Assembly (NCBI GenBank): GCA_946894095.1
Contig: OX335642.1
Span: 3,917,021-3,981,020, forward strand
Direction of reading: 5' to 3'
Origin: Incurvaria masculella
Taxonomy: Eukaryota > Arthropoda > Insecta > Lepidoptera > Incurvariidae
Length of the DNA: 64,000 nucleotides
The notes beneath the pieces are model-generated. The model did no database searches and was not told the DNA's origin. It saw only the letters and a list, made by a program, of their open reading frames with translations. Positions 1 through 13,062 of the stretch are shown in pieces (the stretch's first letter is position 1; the number at the start of each line of letters is the position of its first letter). Both the position numbers and the translations under genes were made by a program.

Positions 1-1523
1 GTCGAAGCGGCAATTAAAATTCTGCTTTCGCTCAAATTAAGAAAAAGTCCTGGCATGGCACCTCACTCCTTTGCGACTATCTTGCGATGAACTAATATTG
101 CGATATTCCATCATCTATTGCAGAATTACTCCTGTGACTAGTCTGTAACTGTTCTTAGTATAAATTGCACTTGAACATTGATTATTCTAAATCCCTTTAT
201 TTTTCGAAAAACGAAAGACTATGTGTAGAGTAACATTGCCTCAAGAGGGATATATTCGCAACTTAAAAAGTGTTACTCTCCATTCATTGTTAATTCTTTG
301 ATGGTAGTAAAAATATATAAATATATATATAAAATAGTAGTTAAAAAATAAAACACCAGGGTTCATATTTTTTAATAAAGCTGTCTCCATCGTTACTGTT
401 GCCAATTTGTATACTAAAGTAGTGTAAACTAAAAAATATGTGTAAATCTTACGTTTGCAGCCCGATATTGTTTAAAGACCGACTGACCGAAGACCGACCG
501 ATAACTATTTCCAAAAAAAAAAAAAACATGAAAAGTCATAACTATACTTGAACATAATTTAGACACATCAGTGTCTAACTCTGCTTGTCTGAAATAAAAT
601 AAATAAATCAATCAAATTATTAGATGTCTGCAGTTGTAACCATTTATGGTTTTTTTACCAATTTTGTTTTTCAATAAAATATAGACAAATTATTTTTTTT
701 GTTTTAAAATGCTAGTTAAAACATGGGTTAAAGTTTTTTTACCATAAAATCGAAATTTATGCACAATTTAACCGATTACGGGCTTTAACCGTAACATATA
801 CCTACGTTATGTTTAGTCAATAAAATTTAATTTATGTTAAATAAAACGCAAGAATCTATTTTAAAACATTCGTTTATTTTATTATTTAATCTTTAAATTT
901 ATTTTAAAAAAGGTTTTTTTGTTTCTTTTTTTAACTCCTTATTCATTGAATCGAGGTAAAGTCACCCAGGTGATTCTGAAGTGCTTTAAATATAACTAAC
1001 ATTACTAAACTAACAATATTAAAACAATTTTATTAAATGTTGAAAAAAAGTGCCTATTGTTATGAAATTATCTAATTATTGTTTAACACTGCTATTTTAG
1101 CTTTTGCATTTAGCATTTAAATACATTGGCTTATACTGATTCCTCCTAGCTTCGTGCACTTACGGTATAAGGTTCATTAACAATGTCCATGTGTTGTTTT
1201 GTTTTGATTTTGTTCTTGTACATAAGCAGCCAATTCTTCCCCACTATTGTTATTAATATTTTTGTTATTATTATATGTTAGTATTCTATTCTTACCTTCA
1301 AATGTTAATGTTATCATGTATATATATTTACATAATAATATGAAAAGGTAAATAATTTTTTTTTAATACACATTTAGCTTTAGTTCACACTTGTCAAGTA
1401 CTCCTTTGAACAGATGAAAATAAAGTGTGAAAAAATATACGAACTCCATTTTGGGTGGATTCATTAGTGGCCGTTCTTTTGAATGCAAACTTCACTAGAG
1501 GGGTGATTCTGTAGGAAACAATA

Positions 1524-1847
1524 AAAAAACCGGCCAAGTGCGAGTCGGACTCGCACACGAAGGGTTCCGTACCATCGTAAAAAAACGTATACAAAAAAAT
1601 CAGGTTTTTTGTATGGGTATTTTGTAACCCCCTTTAATTTTAATTATTTCCTAATCTTACCTATTTGTTGTTATAGCGGCAAAATAAATACACACTCTGT
1701 GAAAATTTCAGCTGTCTATCTGTTACGGTTACTGAGATACAGTCCTGTGACAGAGGGACAGACGGACGGACGGACGGACGGACGGACGGACAGCGGAGGC
1801 TTAGTAATAGGGTTCCGTTTTCACCCTTTGGGTACGGAACCCTAAAA
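1524..1847 (+). repeat. GGTTCCGTACC/(GGAC)n lepidopteran dispersed repeat, copy 1
   Basis: It begins with an A-run and CCGGCCAAGTGCGAG, has GGTTCCGTACC near the left end and its inverse GGTACGGAACC at the right end, and carries a (GGAC)n microsatellite at about 1757-1791. Related copies lie at 35388-35707 (opposite strand), 47567-47820 and 53680-53867 (opposite strand), with a remnant near 44731-44800. The repeat is familiar from lepidopteran genomes; I do not assign it to a superfamily. Confidence 0.85.
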
Positions 1848-2300
1848 ATTAAGTCTGAAAATTGCTAGTATGCAAATATATATTTTCGCCACTTGATTTC
1901 AATGAAATTATGCAAACTGCAGTTTTTTTGCGTATTCCTAACTATTTAGTATAGTAATATTCTTATTTTTGCCTCCAGAATCACCCCCACGCAGTGATGT
2001 GGAAAGTCAATTATACAACTGTAATAATAATTTTAGACACATATTTATGTGACTTTAAATTGGAAATAGAAGTATTTCTACATAGTCGACACGTTAGAGT
2101 GTACTGGGGAAATTTTGTTCTGTCCGCGGCAACGTCATGAAAATATGTGACGATATATGATACATGTTCTGAGAAGCTACTTCAACTTGTGGTCAGTGAC
2201 TCTCTGACATTAGCGATTTTATCGGATCCAGAATAAAGCCTTAGATTGCTAAGGGCCTTTCTTACAGCCTTGTAATCAAAACCAGTACAAGGTACTCAGC

Positions 2301-2680
2301 ACTTAAGGTCGGCCCGTAAGCATCAGAAAATTTCGCCTTCCACACGAACATAGTTTACTAATAATTTGAAAAACACTGTTCCAACTTACCTGATATTTGG
2401 TACCTAATATTAGGTTACAAATATATGTGTCTGCATGTCTTTGTTTTTTCGGTAAATGTATCCTGAGTCAAACCACAGAGAAAACCAAATTCGTATGAAG
2501 ATTTTCTTTTTGCGTTCATTTCATTCGGTTTGGATTTTTCAAAAAAACATAAGCATGCAGACACAGATATTTGTTACCTGATATTAGGTATTAAATATCA
2601 ATTTAATTGGAATAGCAGTTTCCAAATGATTAGTAAACTACGTTTGTATGGGGAGCATAGCTTACGGTCCGTTCTTAAGT
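2301..2680. mobile_element. Long-TIR MITE flanked by TTAA
   Basis: Two arms of about 130 bp are imperfect inverted copies of each other: CCGTAAGC, TAGTTTACTAAT and TGTGTCTGCATG each recur inverted on the right. Both outer ends read ACTTAAG or its inverse, so TTAA target sites are likely, as for piggyBac-type MITEs. No transposase is encoded. Confidence 0.65.
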
Positions 2681-2690
2681 AAGTAAGTAA

Positions 2691-2815
2691 GCTCATAAAG
2701 GGAAGGTCCTGGCATGGCATCTATTTCTTTTGGAATATGGTGTATTCGGCTAAAATCATAACGGTAATTGTGTGGTATTAGCCATCCATGCCAGGTTGCA
2801 AAAAAAAAAACGAAT
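2691..2815 (+). mobile_element. 5S-derived SINE, 3' tail fragment
   Basis: It carries the SINE tail landmarks GGTCCTGGCATGGCA, GTGGTATTAGCCATCCATG and a terminal A-run. The 5S-like head and the middle are absent. See the near-complete copy at 51886-52266. Confidence 0.75.
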
Positions 2816-3022
2816 ACATGCCCTTTAATTGTAGATCAAGATGAATCAGCACTTGGTGAAAACGAGGCTAAGGCTTCTAAGGTACTTGCACCCTTCCCCC
2901 CCTGGATCTGCGCTTGGGGTATTGACTTCTCTCTCGATGGTGATATAGGTAATTCATATAAATATGATGTATCGTTACTGTTGGAGTTGTCAGATGGTGA
3001 TGTTTGTGCGTTTGTGTTTCAG

Positions 3023-3114
3023 CCTGAACTCTGGCGTGGGCGGTGCGCCGGCGGCGCGGCGCGACCCCGTCGCCTTCCCGCGCAACGTGCCCTCGCGCTC
3101 CACCTTCCACTCGG
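3023..3114 (+). CDS. par-1: par-1 (MARK) kinase, spacer exon with the RSTFH motif
   Basis: This exon lies in the spacer between the kinase/UBA region (outside the window) and the KA1 domain. It is preceded by TTTGTGTTTCAG and followed by GTCAGT, starts in phase 2 and ends in phase 1. The translation contains VAFPRNVPSRSTFHSG, which matches the most conserved spacer segment of MARK/Par-1 proteins. In mammalian MARKs the Thr of RSTFH is the site phosphorylated by atypical PKC, which releases the kinase from membrane and excludes it from the apical domain. Third positions are nearly all G or C, unlike the AT-rich flanks. The family assignment is firm because it agrees with the exons downstream. 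Confidence 0.93.
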
Positions 3115-4014
3115 GTCAGTTCACTGTTCTCTATCGTCAGATTATTGTATCGTATCGTTTGTTTGTTGTCCAACAGTAATCTCTTCCTTTAGGATAAGTA
3201 TACATATAATCGCAATGGTTTACAAGTTTTTGAAATTGAATACATCCATTATGTAATCATCTTGTTTATGTTTAATATTCTATTGTGCACGTGTTCATAA
3301 TCCTTACCAGTTTAGGCTTGACTGATTTTTATTAAAACTTAAACTGCAACTTAGCGTTCACCTGGATGTTTTTTTGGCTATAGTCGAAGAATAGATGACG
3401 CTGTCATCGAGATCCTAATTTTTTTAGGGTTTTTTGAATTTATACTTATCACATAAAAAATGTAATCCCACATTTTCGGTCTTCGAGCACCTCTCTTAAT
3501 ATTATCATTAATAATAATAATGTTTTATTTGCATAAAAATTATCATAAAGTGACAGTTTTGAATCCATAGGTACCCGAACTAGTTTTCACTGTGTGTCAG
3601 GTGCCGAGTCATTATTTCAGAACGCAATGTTTGAATAATCTGTGACATTTTGCTAATGAGGTATGTTGCAGGACAACGTCTATCTAACAGGTCTTCTAAT
3701 ATAATATAGAATTAACATTGAAAAGATGAGCAGGTCCTTCAGATGAAGGATGACATGGTGAGAGAACTTACTACGTGCGTAGTATTGGACTCTATCAATA
3801 CCTGGAACACATAAGATCGTCGCTCTTATATGTGCCTAAAACATTACTAATTCTTTGAGTTCATTTGTCTATTTTCCTCCGTTATGTGTATGCACAATCT
3901 TGGATTTTTCAAGTTACAAGACATATGCAACCGCTACACCGAATACTTGGCTCTCGCAGCCAGAAATGGCACCCCTGGTGATGTTTAATGTTGTGAGTGT
4001 TGGTTGTGGCGCAG
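3115..4014 (+). other. par-1 intron
   Basis: A 900-bp AT-rich intron with donor GTCAGT and acceptor GCGCAG. It joins phase 1 to phase 1 and completes a Gly codon. I see nothing else in it. Confidence 0.75.
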
Positions 4015-4141
4015 GTCAGACGCGGACGCGCGGGTCGAGCGCCGGCGGCGGCGTGGGCGGCCCCGGCTACGGCGACGGCGGCTCCCCCCACCAGCCCCGA
4101 CCCTCCTTTTTCTCTAAGATCTCCTCGCGCTTCAGCAAACG
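4015..4141 (+). CDS. par-1: par-1 spacer exon (QTRTRGS ... FFSKISSRFSKR)
   Basis: The exon continues the previous one through a shared Gly codon. It reads QTRTRGSS, then a Gly-rich linker, then PSFFSKISSRFSKR. This matches the vertebrate MARK segment in which an R-S-R-G-S motif precedes a basic Phe-Ser-Lys-Leu-type block. It ends in phase 2 (CG before GTATGT), and every later exon up to 19476 starts in phase 2, so the two cassette exons can be included or skipped without breaking the frame. The inserted Gly run is longer than in vertebrates. A CA dinucleotide repeat begins about 20 bases after the donor. Confidence 0.93.
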
Positions 4142-4161
4142 GTATGTACCACTCGCCTCGA

Positions 4162-4192
4162 CACACTCACACACACACACACACACACACCC
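4162..4192. repeat. (CA)n microsatellite
   Basis: A near-uninterrupted CA run about 20 bases downstream of the par-1 donor at 4142. Intronic CA repeats close to a donor can act as splicing enhancers through hnRNP L in vertebrates; nothing here shows such a role. Confidence 0.9.
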
Positions 4193-7100
4193 ACCACACA
4201 ATACGTCGTCACCCATTAAATACCCGCACACAATATCACAACACTTTTACAAATTTTTAAAATCACAAAACTTCATTCAATCTCTAATACTCTGTTCACA
4301 AACACTTCACCTCAACATTCACCACAATCAAAAACTTCTAAATGCATTACCTTTCGCAATGCTAACTTGACAACATAATGCGGCCTAAATATGATTTATC
4401 CAACAAACAACATCAACAAAAATTTCGCTTACCATATCTCATACACATACCACATCTCGAATTTCAAACTACATATAATACAAACATAAATACTTCTTGA
4501 AAGTTCACTACACACATATGCAACACCTGAAATCTCCAGTACAAATATACACCAAAAACACATCACTTTTTGCTGCTAGATTCACATACCAGAATACATT
4601 GTTGTGTTGTGTTATTTCCCTGAAACTTTTCAATCACTGCCATTGCTACATTTTTTACGTTATCTTGAAATTACAGCTACTACTTATTACAAAATTATTA
4701 TGCCTAGTTATTTGCATATTCATACATTATTTCCATTCAACATGTTCACATTTTTCTCATGGAAAATTTAAACTTATTCTAACATCATATTCTTGTGCAT
4801 TTATTAACACTACTGTCATATCGTCCTATTACTATGTATTATTCATTCTCCCCACTTTCTCTTTCTTCCATTCATTGTTCTACCAAGGCACTTATTCATA
4901 GTAAAACGATAAATATCGGTACTTTCTGCCTATTTAAATAGTGCCTTGATAGTTTACTACAGATTTGATGGAAAATACTCTTACTTATTTTACCACTAAC
5001 AAGCACAATCGCATAATGCCTCAAGTGTTAAGTTGTCCACTACAAAGTTTCTTGTAGAGTCAACCAACGGTTAAAGGATACACTTCCGGCTAAACGTAAA
5101 AATTAATTGAATCGGAAGTTGTATTTAATACAACTTCCAATTCAATTTTGTTAGGGTTTTGTTTACTCAGTTACTAGTAGACATCCTCAACTATGTTTGA
5201 ATCTATACTTAACACTATAATTGTTTCCAAAAGTCAAAGTATTTCGACTGTTCATCTTTTCATTCAACCGGATATGTATCCTTAACTCTTTGTTCGACTG
5301 TACACAGAACTCAAAAAGTGAAGAAATTTAAGGCATTTATTAATTGTAAATGTTAAATTTAGCCATATGAGTAGCGGCGAAAACAGTGTATAAATTTCAG
5401 GTTCATTGTTTTTGTTGTAATTAGCAATTGGAATTTATATAAAGTTGGCAAATAAACCTAAAAGTCTGAATTTTTTTCACCGCAACTACTACGGCTATAT
5501 TTATAATGAATTCGGATCTGAACACCGTTAATTCTTTTGCGTTTTATCATTGTTTAGCGCTGTGCTTGTTATTTTTTCCACATTAGACATCACACTGATA
5601 TTCCATCCTTCTATGTCGAATCACGCACGCTCAATGTTAGCTGTCCGCACCGCTTTCTGCACCCTATCATTCTGTCGTATATATTATATGTGGCCGTCCG
5701 TATTCACCGTATCAAACTGGCCCGCGGTGCGCCAAGCGGCCAAGTCTACGCCGGAGCGAGAGTGGCGCGTGCCACGTCATCTTTATTCCTCCCCTCGTCT
5801 AGTTTGGCAAAAGGGTTGTGGAAGGTAGTTTAAACCCCGTTTTAAAACCCCGCGTGAACAATTTGCTTCCTCCGGACACTTTTCAAAGGAAGCATCCTGT
5901 TCAGCTCCGTAGATGTATTCCCGTTTGTAAATACCTTTCACTCTATTATTATCTATCTATTTCTATGTGTGCCTTCAACTCTTTGTGTCTTGCCTCACTC
6001 ATCCTTCCCGTGTTTGTTTTCTTATTTTGTAATAAAAACTTTCGTCTCCCTCGGTCGCTCTCACGCTCCGTCTGTCGTTATGTTACGTTTTCGTTTTTAT
6101 TTGAGTTGTAAGTACATGCGTCGGCGTAGGGGATGCACGATGCTAAGATTCCTTCTCCCCCCGCCCCCAACCGCTGTCCCTCCGTCTCCGCGCAGTACCC
6201 GCGTACTCGTCAACATACGACGTACTCACTGAAGTTCAAGTCACTTCAGACTGTTGGCTAAATGCCTCAACCGAGGCCAATTTACCGCTACTGTGACTGC
6301 TCGCTTTAACTGTTGTGATAGTGACTAGACGTAGAAGCTTAGAACTATTGCATACCTTCCAGTTTTTCAAGAGTATTTGTTACGTAGTTCCCATCAATAA
6401 AAATATTTTTGATTCTATCGTCCTTAAAGTGCGAAAAGCTCAACAGCGATTGTAAAGCCTTGAAAAAAAATGGGCACTGTACTCATACGCAAGTGAGCCG
6501 CCGTGCAGAGCGCAGTGTCGTGCATCCCCCTCCCCTCTCACTAACTCTCACCGTACGCTTGTACTAATGGAGCGGCGCGGCGATCGGGACCACCCTGTAG
6601 CTTTAATTATTTTTTTTATTTTGCTCTCAATCAACTCTGCCATCCACAACCCTCTAGCGCGGTAGGTGCGTAACGGTCCGATCCCCCCGCGCATGGGGTT
6701 TTAGTATTGTGCATCTCAACGCGAGTGTGTGTGTGCGTGCGACGCGACGCAAGACGGGGGCGACGCGGCGTGACAGCGGCGGCGGAGACGAAAGCGCCGG
6801 CGGGGTGTGTCAAATGTGTGCCGTTGGTTCGCCGCAGGTTGAATCAGAACCCCTGAAGGGGGCAGCGGGCGCCGGGGGCCACGCGGGGCGCCGTCTGCCG
6901 CCTCATGTGACGCGCTGGACTGTCCGCGCAGCCTCACCTGTTCTCACTAGCTGCACTTTCCCCATCCAGTTTTACAGCTAACCTAAAAGTGAAGAGGGCT
7001 AGGCATATTTGTGAAGTCATTCGAAATGGACCATTTTTTCCTGAATTCTGGTGTTGACTTAGCGTTTTAACACTTCCTTTGTGTCAACGTCTAGTCTGTC

Positions 7101-8686
7101 TATCTCAAAATCTAGGCATTTAAATTGGGTGAATAGAGTGAAGCTAGTGTGAGCTGTGTGTAATGTGCTAGAGTTTAAGGTGAAAAACTGTGTGTGTGAG
7201 TGTAAGTGTACTCCAACAAAATGCAGTCTGTCTTCTAACCGGCCCGCTTTTGGGCTGTTCAAGAGAGCATTCCAATCATTCCCGTTGCGTCCTCGCACAA
7301 ACTCACTACTTAGTAGACATACTTTGACTGATGCAATTAGCCCTGCTTGGCCGTAATAATTAGCCTCCAACGAGCCGGGCTGTCAGATGTAACTCCAGGC
7401 TATCGGAGTGATCCTGAGGTTGCCTCCGGCGTTGAAGGCGTCTTGTGGCAGGCTAATGTTGAGAGTAGGTGCGATCTTGCCCTCAATGTCCCAGTTCTGA
7501 GGGAAAAACCGATTTTCATGAAGTTTGACGATATTGAGGTTTTGCGGGATTCGCGCCCGGGATTTCGTGTCTAGTCGCGCTCGCCACTCGCGAGCGTCGC
7601 ATCTCAGACGGTCTGGTTAAGTGTGGCGTCGGCTTACCTCCGGTAGCGTACGTGTTCAATGGCTCGATGTGAATTTTTATGAAGGAAGTTTATTAACAAA
7701 ATATAGAAGTTTTTATGAGGAAATATAAAAGTTTTTTCTCAAAATGTTAATTGACAGAGTGTGCTCATTGCGAGAAACTAATGTCCCGTACTAACCCTAA
7801 TACACCCCAACCTGCTAAAATTTAGCACTGGGTGTATTTATGCGTGTTTTGTGAGTGATGAAGATTTATTCCAAAAATATGTATAGCAAACTTTTTTCTC
7901 GGTGGGTACAGGTATCGGATAGGATCGAGACACAAATGGAAGAATGTATCCGTCTCGCTTGCGCGTAATTGTTCTTACTTGCGTGCAAGTGACACTAGTG
8001 GATCGTTCGTTTTCGATTATTATAATGCGGGCTTCGTATAGTGGTGTAATATCTGTACTTAGCATTTATTTTTCAAAATTAAAATTGCCATGCAAAAGGT
8101 TTGTTACATGTATTACGTCATACATATTAACGCACCAAACCCTTTAGAATTTAGTGGTTTCAGGCAGCTATTTATGCATAGCATTCAAACTAGAAACTAC
8201 TGCACTGGAAACTATACATGCTTTGAAATATTTTGTTAGCATGCTTTTAGTTTATCAAATCGTGCTTGTCGTCTTGTCTAGAGGAGTAAAATCTTTGACA
8301 GCTCCCAATGTCTATAGAATCAGACTGCCGATTATTTGTAAATGTTTAATCGGATGACTGAAATAATTTGTAAAATACTTAGTGAACTAAGATAAAATTT
8401 ACTCTATTCATAAGTTTATTAAACTTAAGTAGACATTCTCAATTTATTACTGAAATTAAATCAACTTATATTATTGGCGTATGTTGAGGTATATTTACTT
8501 TAATTTTATTTTCTTTTGCTGACCACAACCGAGGTTTAAAGTTTGTTTTGTACCTCAATCAGTTTCACAGACGCACAATCAAGGCGTTACCAAATAATAT
8601 TTCGAGCTTATTTTGTTTTCTAACAAGATTTATCGTTACGCAAGCTTGTGCAGTTAGAAGTGCAACCTCGACATTGTTTCCGGCAG

Positions 8687-8746
8687 GTGTGGCAATCGAA
8701 CGCAGCGCCGCATCTCGGAGATGTGACGCGCGCACGAAACAGACAC
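8687..8746 (+). other. Candidate par-1 intronic exon carrying a stop (possible poison exon)
   Basis: A 60-nt segment sits between a good acceptor (GTTTCCGGCAG) and a consensus donor (GTGAGT). It is open in phases 0 and 1. The flanking par-1 exons require phase 2, and in that phase it ends after 12 full codons at TGA. If spliced in, it would truncate Par-1 before the KA1 domain. It may simply be a chance pair of splice signals in a GC-richer patch. Confidence 0.25.
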
Positions 8747-10720
8747 GTGAGTGTCCTCTGTCCTTAGCGTTGGTACAAATACTCAGCATTCGGGCCGCTC
8801 CGGCCGTTTCACGCCTTCGCACGACGCACGTATCACATTAGGGCCGCAACAGAGGCCCTACCATGTTAACTCGTTCATGCGTGACCATTCGACACTGCGA
8901 CGGTCCGTAATCGTGGGAATGTTAACGTGGTATGGGACAAATTGTTATATGCAATATACCAGAACGGTATCAATTTTTTTTTACCTTAACAAACACTTGC
9001 ACTTTATCGATTTATTTACACCGTGTCTAAATTTATATTAATGGCTTTTTCCTAAACTACTCGGGCCAATTTTGGGACATTCACCCGAGGTAAACCCGGT
9101 AAAATGAAATCAAAAACAGCGCCACCAACCATTGTAGCTAAGAACCACCTTAGTGACCCCCATAAGTACAAAAAATAGTAAACATTTGTCAAGCCATTTA
9201 AGAGAAGAATTACGAACACACGGACACCAGAATCGTACGCATAAAACATGTGAGATGCCTTAACAAAGAAGTAAATGTTACATTAACTTCTCTTTATTTC
9301 GGTTGTATTATAAATTTCCTTAAAGGATTGCTAAATTTCTTTAGGAAAGCGTGTAACGGTAGCTAGGCGATGGTTGTGAAGCGTGGAGCGCGTGCGGAGC
9401 GGAACCTGATGGGGAGGTGTGAACGGAAGTGATATTGTGTTGTATATAGTTTGAGATGCAGAAGAATAGTTTTGTTTGAACATAACTTCTGCAGATGTAA
9501 ATAGAATGTGTCGATGCGTTTAGTGCTAGTGTTTAGATCTTTGTATTGGTTTGTCGATGTTATGGTACGGCCGTTGATGGATTATCGATTTGACAGTTAG
9601 TGAGAAGTGATATCTTTCGTAGCCACGATTCACAGTTTTGTAGCGACCGTAGCGCTCTCTACAACAACAAATGCAACAAACATATGCATAGAAGCTAGTC
9701 AGCGCTAGATGGCGGTAGATGGCGCTACCTTCTGGAAGGTCCAACATATAAAAACACACAAAGTATCCAAGAAAAATAATGTATTAATACAACATCAAAA
9801 AACTAATAGAAGAGAGCAGCTGTTGGTCTCAAGACCTGACATACCTTTTCATCGCCACAGTTTTATTAATAAAAGATTCACTCACTCAGTAGGATTAGTG
9901 TTTAGGATCGAGCCAAGTGTCGGTAGACCTGCAAAGACCCTTGCCTCGCCGCAGGGCACCACACCCACTCAACAGGGGTTTTCACATAACCTCCCTGCAG
10001 TTATACTTCACAGCTCCGAAGTAGCCAAGCTAGCTTATGAGAAGGGCTTCTGCCCTTCCGAGCCGTTCGGAATCATTACACATGAGACCATACTCTCCGT
10101 GCTAAAGTTCTAACTGACTGACAGATGGCACAGAGTCGAAAAACGCGTGTGACACAGATAATGTGTGCCAACAAAGCAAACCATATTTTGGGTCATTGCA
10201 AAGATTGAATAGATTTTTTTGTGCAGAAATTCGCATTCTCAAAAAAAAAATCCGATGAAAATGCTAGCATTGAAATGTGACAGATACATCGGTAAATTCT
10301 GCAATGGCCGTGGTATAACTTCAACCACTGTTGCATTTGTTATTTGAAATATGTCCAGCATAAGTTGTTGGGCTCAAGGTGTGAATGAATACAATATATT
10401 CTTGTAGAGCCATATATCGAATTTCATTAGTAAGAATAAATTACTATAAAAAATATGCAATTCCAATTAAAAAACAACTTGCTTATATAGTTATAATCCC
10501 ATTCTAAATTTTATTTTTTAGTCAAATTAAAAAAAATATTCGACATCTATTTGAGCAATAAATTTAGGAAAGATTGTGTGAGAATTATGAGAAATATTTA
10601 TATTTATACATACAATAGATATTACGATTTTAAACATAGGAAATAAAGTAAAGTGAGAAGGAACAAAATCAGTCCACATTCATATACAGATATTGTATAA
10701 AATTATTGGCTGGGTGAAAC

Positions 10721-10748
10721 GTAGGTAGGTAGGTAGGTAGGTAGGTAG
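10721..10748. repeat. (GTAG)n microsatellite
   Basis: About seven tandem GTAG units in the large par-1 intron. Confidence 0.9.
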
Positions 10749-12490
10749 TTCATACTCGTCATTTTGTGTTTCAGGTTCTTTTCCGTGTCTGCTACAATAC
10801 ATTTGGGAATGTTTGTTTATCAGGTTTCACTTCTGAAGATTCTAAAAACATATAATTAGTGAACAATTGTGCCACTAAAGAGAATGTAATTAACATTTCA
10901 AAAGAATGTTGCATTTTGGCAAATTAATAATTATTATTGTTGCATTAAATTACTAAACAAATTGAATTCATTCCCTACTGTGAAAATGAAGAGCTGTGTG
11001 AAATATATTTATTATTATTATGTGTAGTGAGGTGTAGTGAACATAAAATGCCTGTATAAATAGATAGTTTCAATTCATTCATTACATTTGTTAAAGATTT
11101 CCATCTGTATGTAACTGTGAGATAGTCCGTCTCAGTGATGAATCGGCAATTTCAAGAAATGATATGCGTACACATTGTATGTTATTTGTATATATGTACC
11201 ATGTCAATTTATGGTTAATCTCTTGTCCATTCCCAAAAGATAACAGGTGACAGATTACCAGATATATGGCAACACATGTATTGAAGTATTACATGTAGTG
11301 CGGTAGAGGACAATGCAATACCTACATTCTAACCTAGTAGTTAAGCTTTTCTATCCATCAGTCTTGTATGTCTTTATAAACAGCAATTATTTCTCTCTGT
11401 TAAGTCTCATAGTTTGCTGTATTCTTTTTTACGAATGTTTAGTGTTTAGAATGACGCATTTCTTTTGACATAATTAAAAATTAAACTTACGCAATATATT
11501 GGGTATTAATTGAATGAAGTGTCTATGAAGTGATTGGTTTCTGTCGACTGATATAATGAAATATTTGCTTTCTCGTTCGAAGGAAGTGTGTCGTTTGTTT
11601 CAGCGAATAAAATATGTATGGAGAATCGAGAGTGCAGCCATCACTTCACATTAATAAAAATGTTTTTAAAAATGACTACTTTAAAAGCAAAGCTTAGTTT
11701 TTAACGTGTCTTGCTTCACTGTCGATTCTACATACATATTTCGTTGATTCAATATGTTTTTCAAGAGAATTCTTTCAATCGGCCGATATGTATGAATCGG
11801 TCTAGGTCTTGTGTGAGGCTAAATATCCATTAAATACGTTTATAATATTGTGATGATTTATCATGGTGGTCAGAAGCTGGTTTTTTTTTTTGTTTGAAAA
11901 AATCTGTTTGCTAATGTATCGTGAATCAGGACTGTATGTACAATAGGAAACATTGTTCTTGTCGTCTCGCCTCCCTCCGATGTGAGACCGAACCAAACGG
12001 ACTACTTTGAGAATAAATTTTACATTTCTTTCAACAATGTGTTTTTTCTGCTCCCCATATCGTATCGCCTCAACGATTGGACCGTTACGAGAACATTTAT
12101 CATTATAATATTTATTCATTGCAATCTACACATAGCTTTGGACTGCAAACTATTTTAACTTAAAAAGGCCTCACTTATATTTGGATTTAAGTATTCAAGT
12201 TAGGTTCATTAAAAATATATATATTTACCCTGTAGAATCATCATTTAACAGACATTTGTGGTTTTAATTTTTTTAATTCGTTGGTATAAAAAATAATAAA
12301 GTATTTAATATACAGTTTGTGTCAGGATAGGTTAAACATCAGCAATAAGAAGTTCTCATTATTAGAAGAAAAAATCCTTGCACACATCGAAATTCTGGGT
12401 GTTTTTTTTGCCCCCCGCCGAAATGCATAGGGATCGCAACACAATTATAGGAATTACGATTTGTTTAAAAAGTTGTTCAGTTCCTATTAA

Positions 12491-12851
12491 GGCTGTTCCG
12501 ACCCATATAAAGTTGTTTGCACACATAACGCAAAAAGTATTGCACTTTAAGCCACGAATTAATAATAAAAGTTTAATATAGTCATATTACTTGCAGCGAA
12601 ATCAATTTCACAAATTCAGGATTATTGGTTATGTTACAATTTATTTAAATACGATTTTTATTTAACAGCGCCATCTAATGGTGTAAAACTTCTAATCGGC
12701 AATTACAACGAAACCATTAAACCTGAAATTGTGAATATGTTTTCGCTGCAACTACTATGGCTATATTTTATATTTTTGACGAATTCGTGCCTTAAAGTGC
12801 AATACTTTTTACGTTCTGTGTAAAAAAAACATTGTATGGGTCGGAACATCC
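12491..12851. mobile_element. TTAA-flanked MITE with about 100-bp inverted ends
   Basis: The left end after TTAA is GGCTGTTCCGACCCAT and the right end, inverted, is GGATGTTCCGACCCAT. Both arms share the AAAGTGCAATACTTTTT block and CGAATT further in. TTAA lies immediately outside each end (12487-12490 and 12852-12855). No coding capacity. A right-end remnant lies at 29125-29222. Confidence 0.8.
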
Positions 12852-13062
12852 TTAATAAAGTTTTGCTTACCTATTCTGAAACACCCTGTATTTATGTAAT
12901 TGCATCTTCATGGTGGTCCAAGTCCTGATCAAACGATTTTATAAAAATTACTAGCTAGAGTAACAAAGTAGGCGAAGCGACTACCGCTTCAGTTAGGGTA
13001 GAGAGCAGAAAGCGGATAACGCAGAGCAAAGTGTGACTGACGTGTGCGTGTGTTGTTGGAAG

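Larger units (their letters stand above)
1..3022 (+). other. par-1 intron (upstream part), no exon recognised
   Basis: AT-rich DNA upstream of the first recognisable par-1 exon. It holds a GGTTCCG-type repeat, a MITE and a SINE tail, listed separately. An exon-like segment at 2835-2881 has AG before it and GT after it, but its only open reading that ends in phase 2 is not Par-1-like, so it is not called. The first par-1 exon here starts in phase 2, so at least one more coding exon must lie upstream, probably outside the window. Confidence 0.6.
4142..13062 (+). other. par-1 large intron (8.9 kb)
   Basis: Largely AT-rich, with no confident exon. It contains a CA repeat, a GC-rich stretch at about 5690-6960 with several AG/GT signals but no frame-compatible exon, a possible stop-containing exon at 8687-8746, a GTAG repeat and a TTAA-flanked MITE. 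A segment at 7380-7575 is open and moderately GC-rich, but I do not recognise it. Confidence 0.6.

Noticed and set aside
2835..2881. Exon-like segment before the first par-1 exon
   Set aside because: AG and GT borders are present. The attractive reading (DQDESALGENEAKASK) ends in phase 0, whereas the next exon needs phase 2, and the segment directly follows a SINE tail.
6836..6940. Acceptor-like GTTCGCCGCAG followed by GC-rich open sequence
   Set aside because: In the phase required by par-1 it stops after five codons, and I see no donor.
7347..7577. 75-codon open stretch in the large par-1 intron
   Set aside because: No similarity recognised, no splice borders, and no consistent third-position bias.
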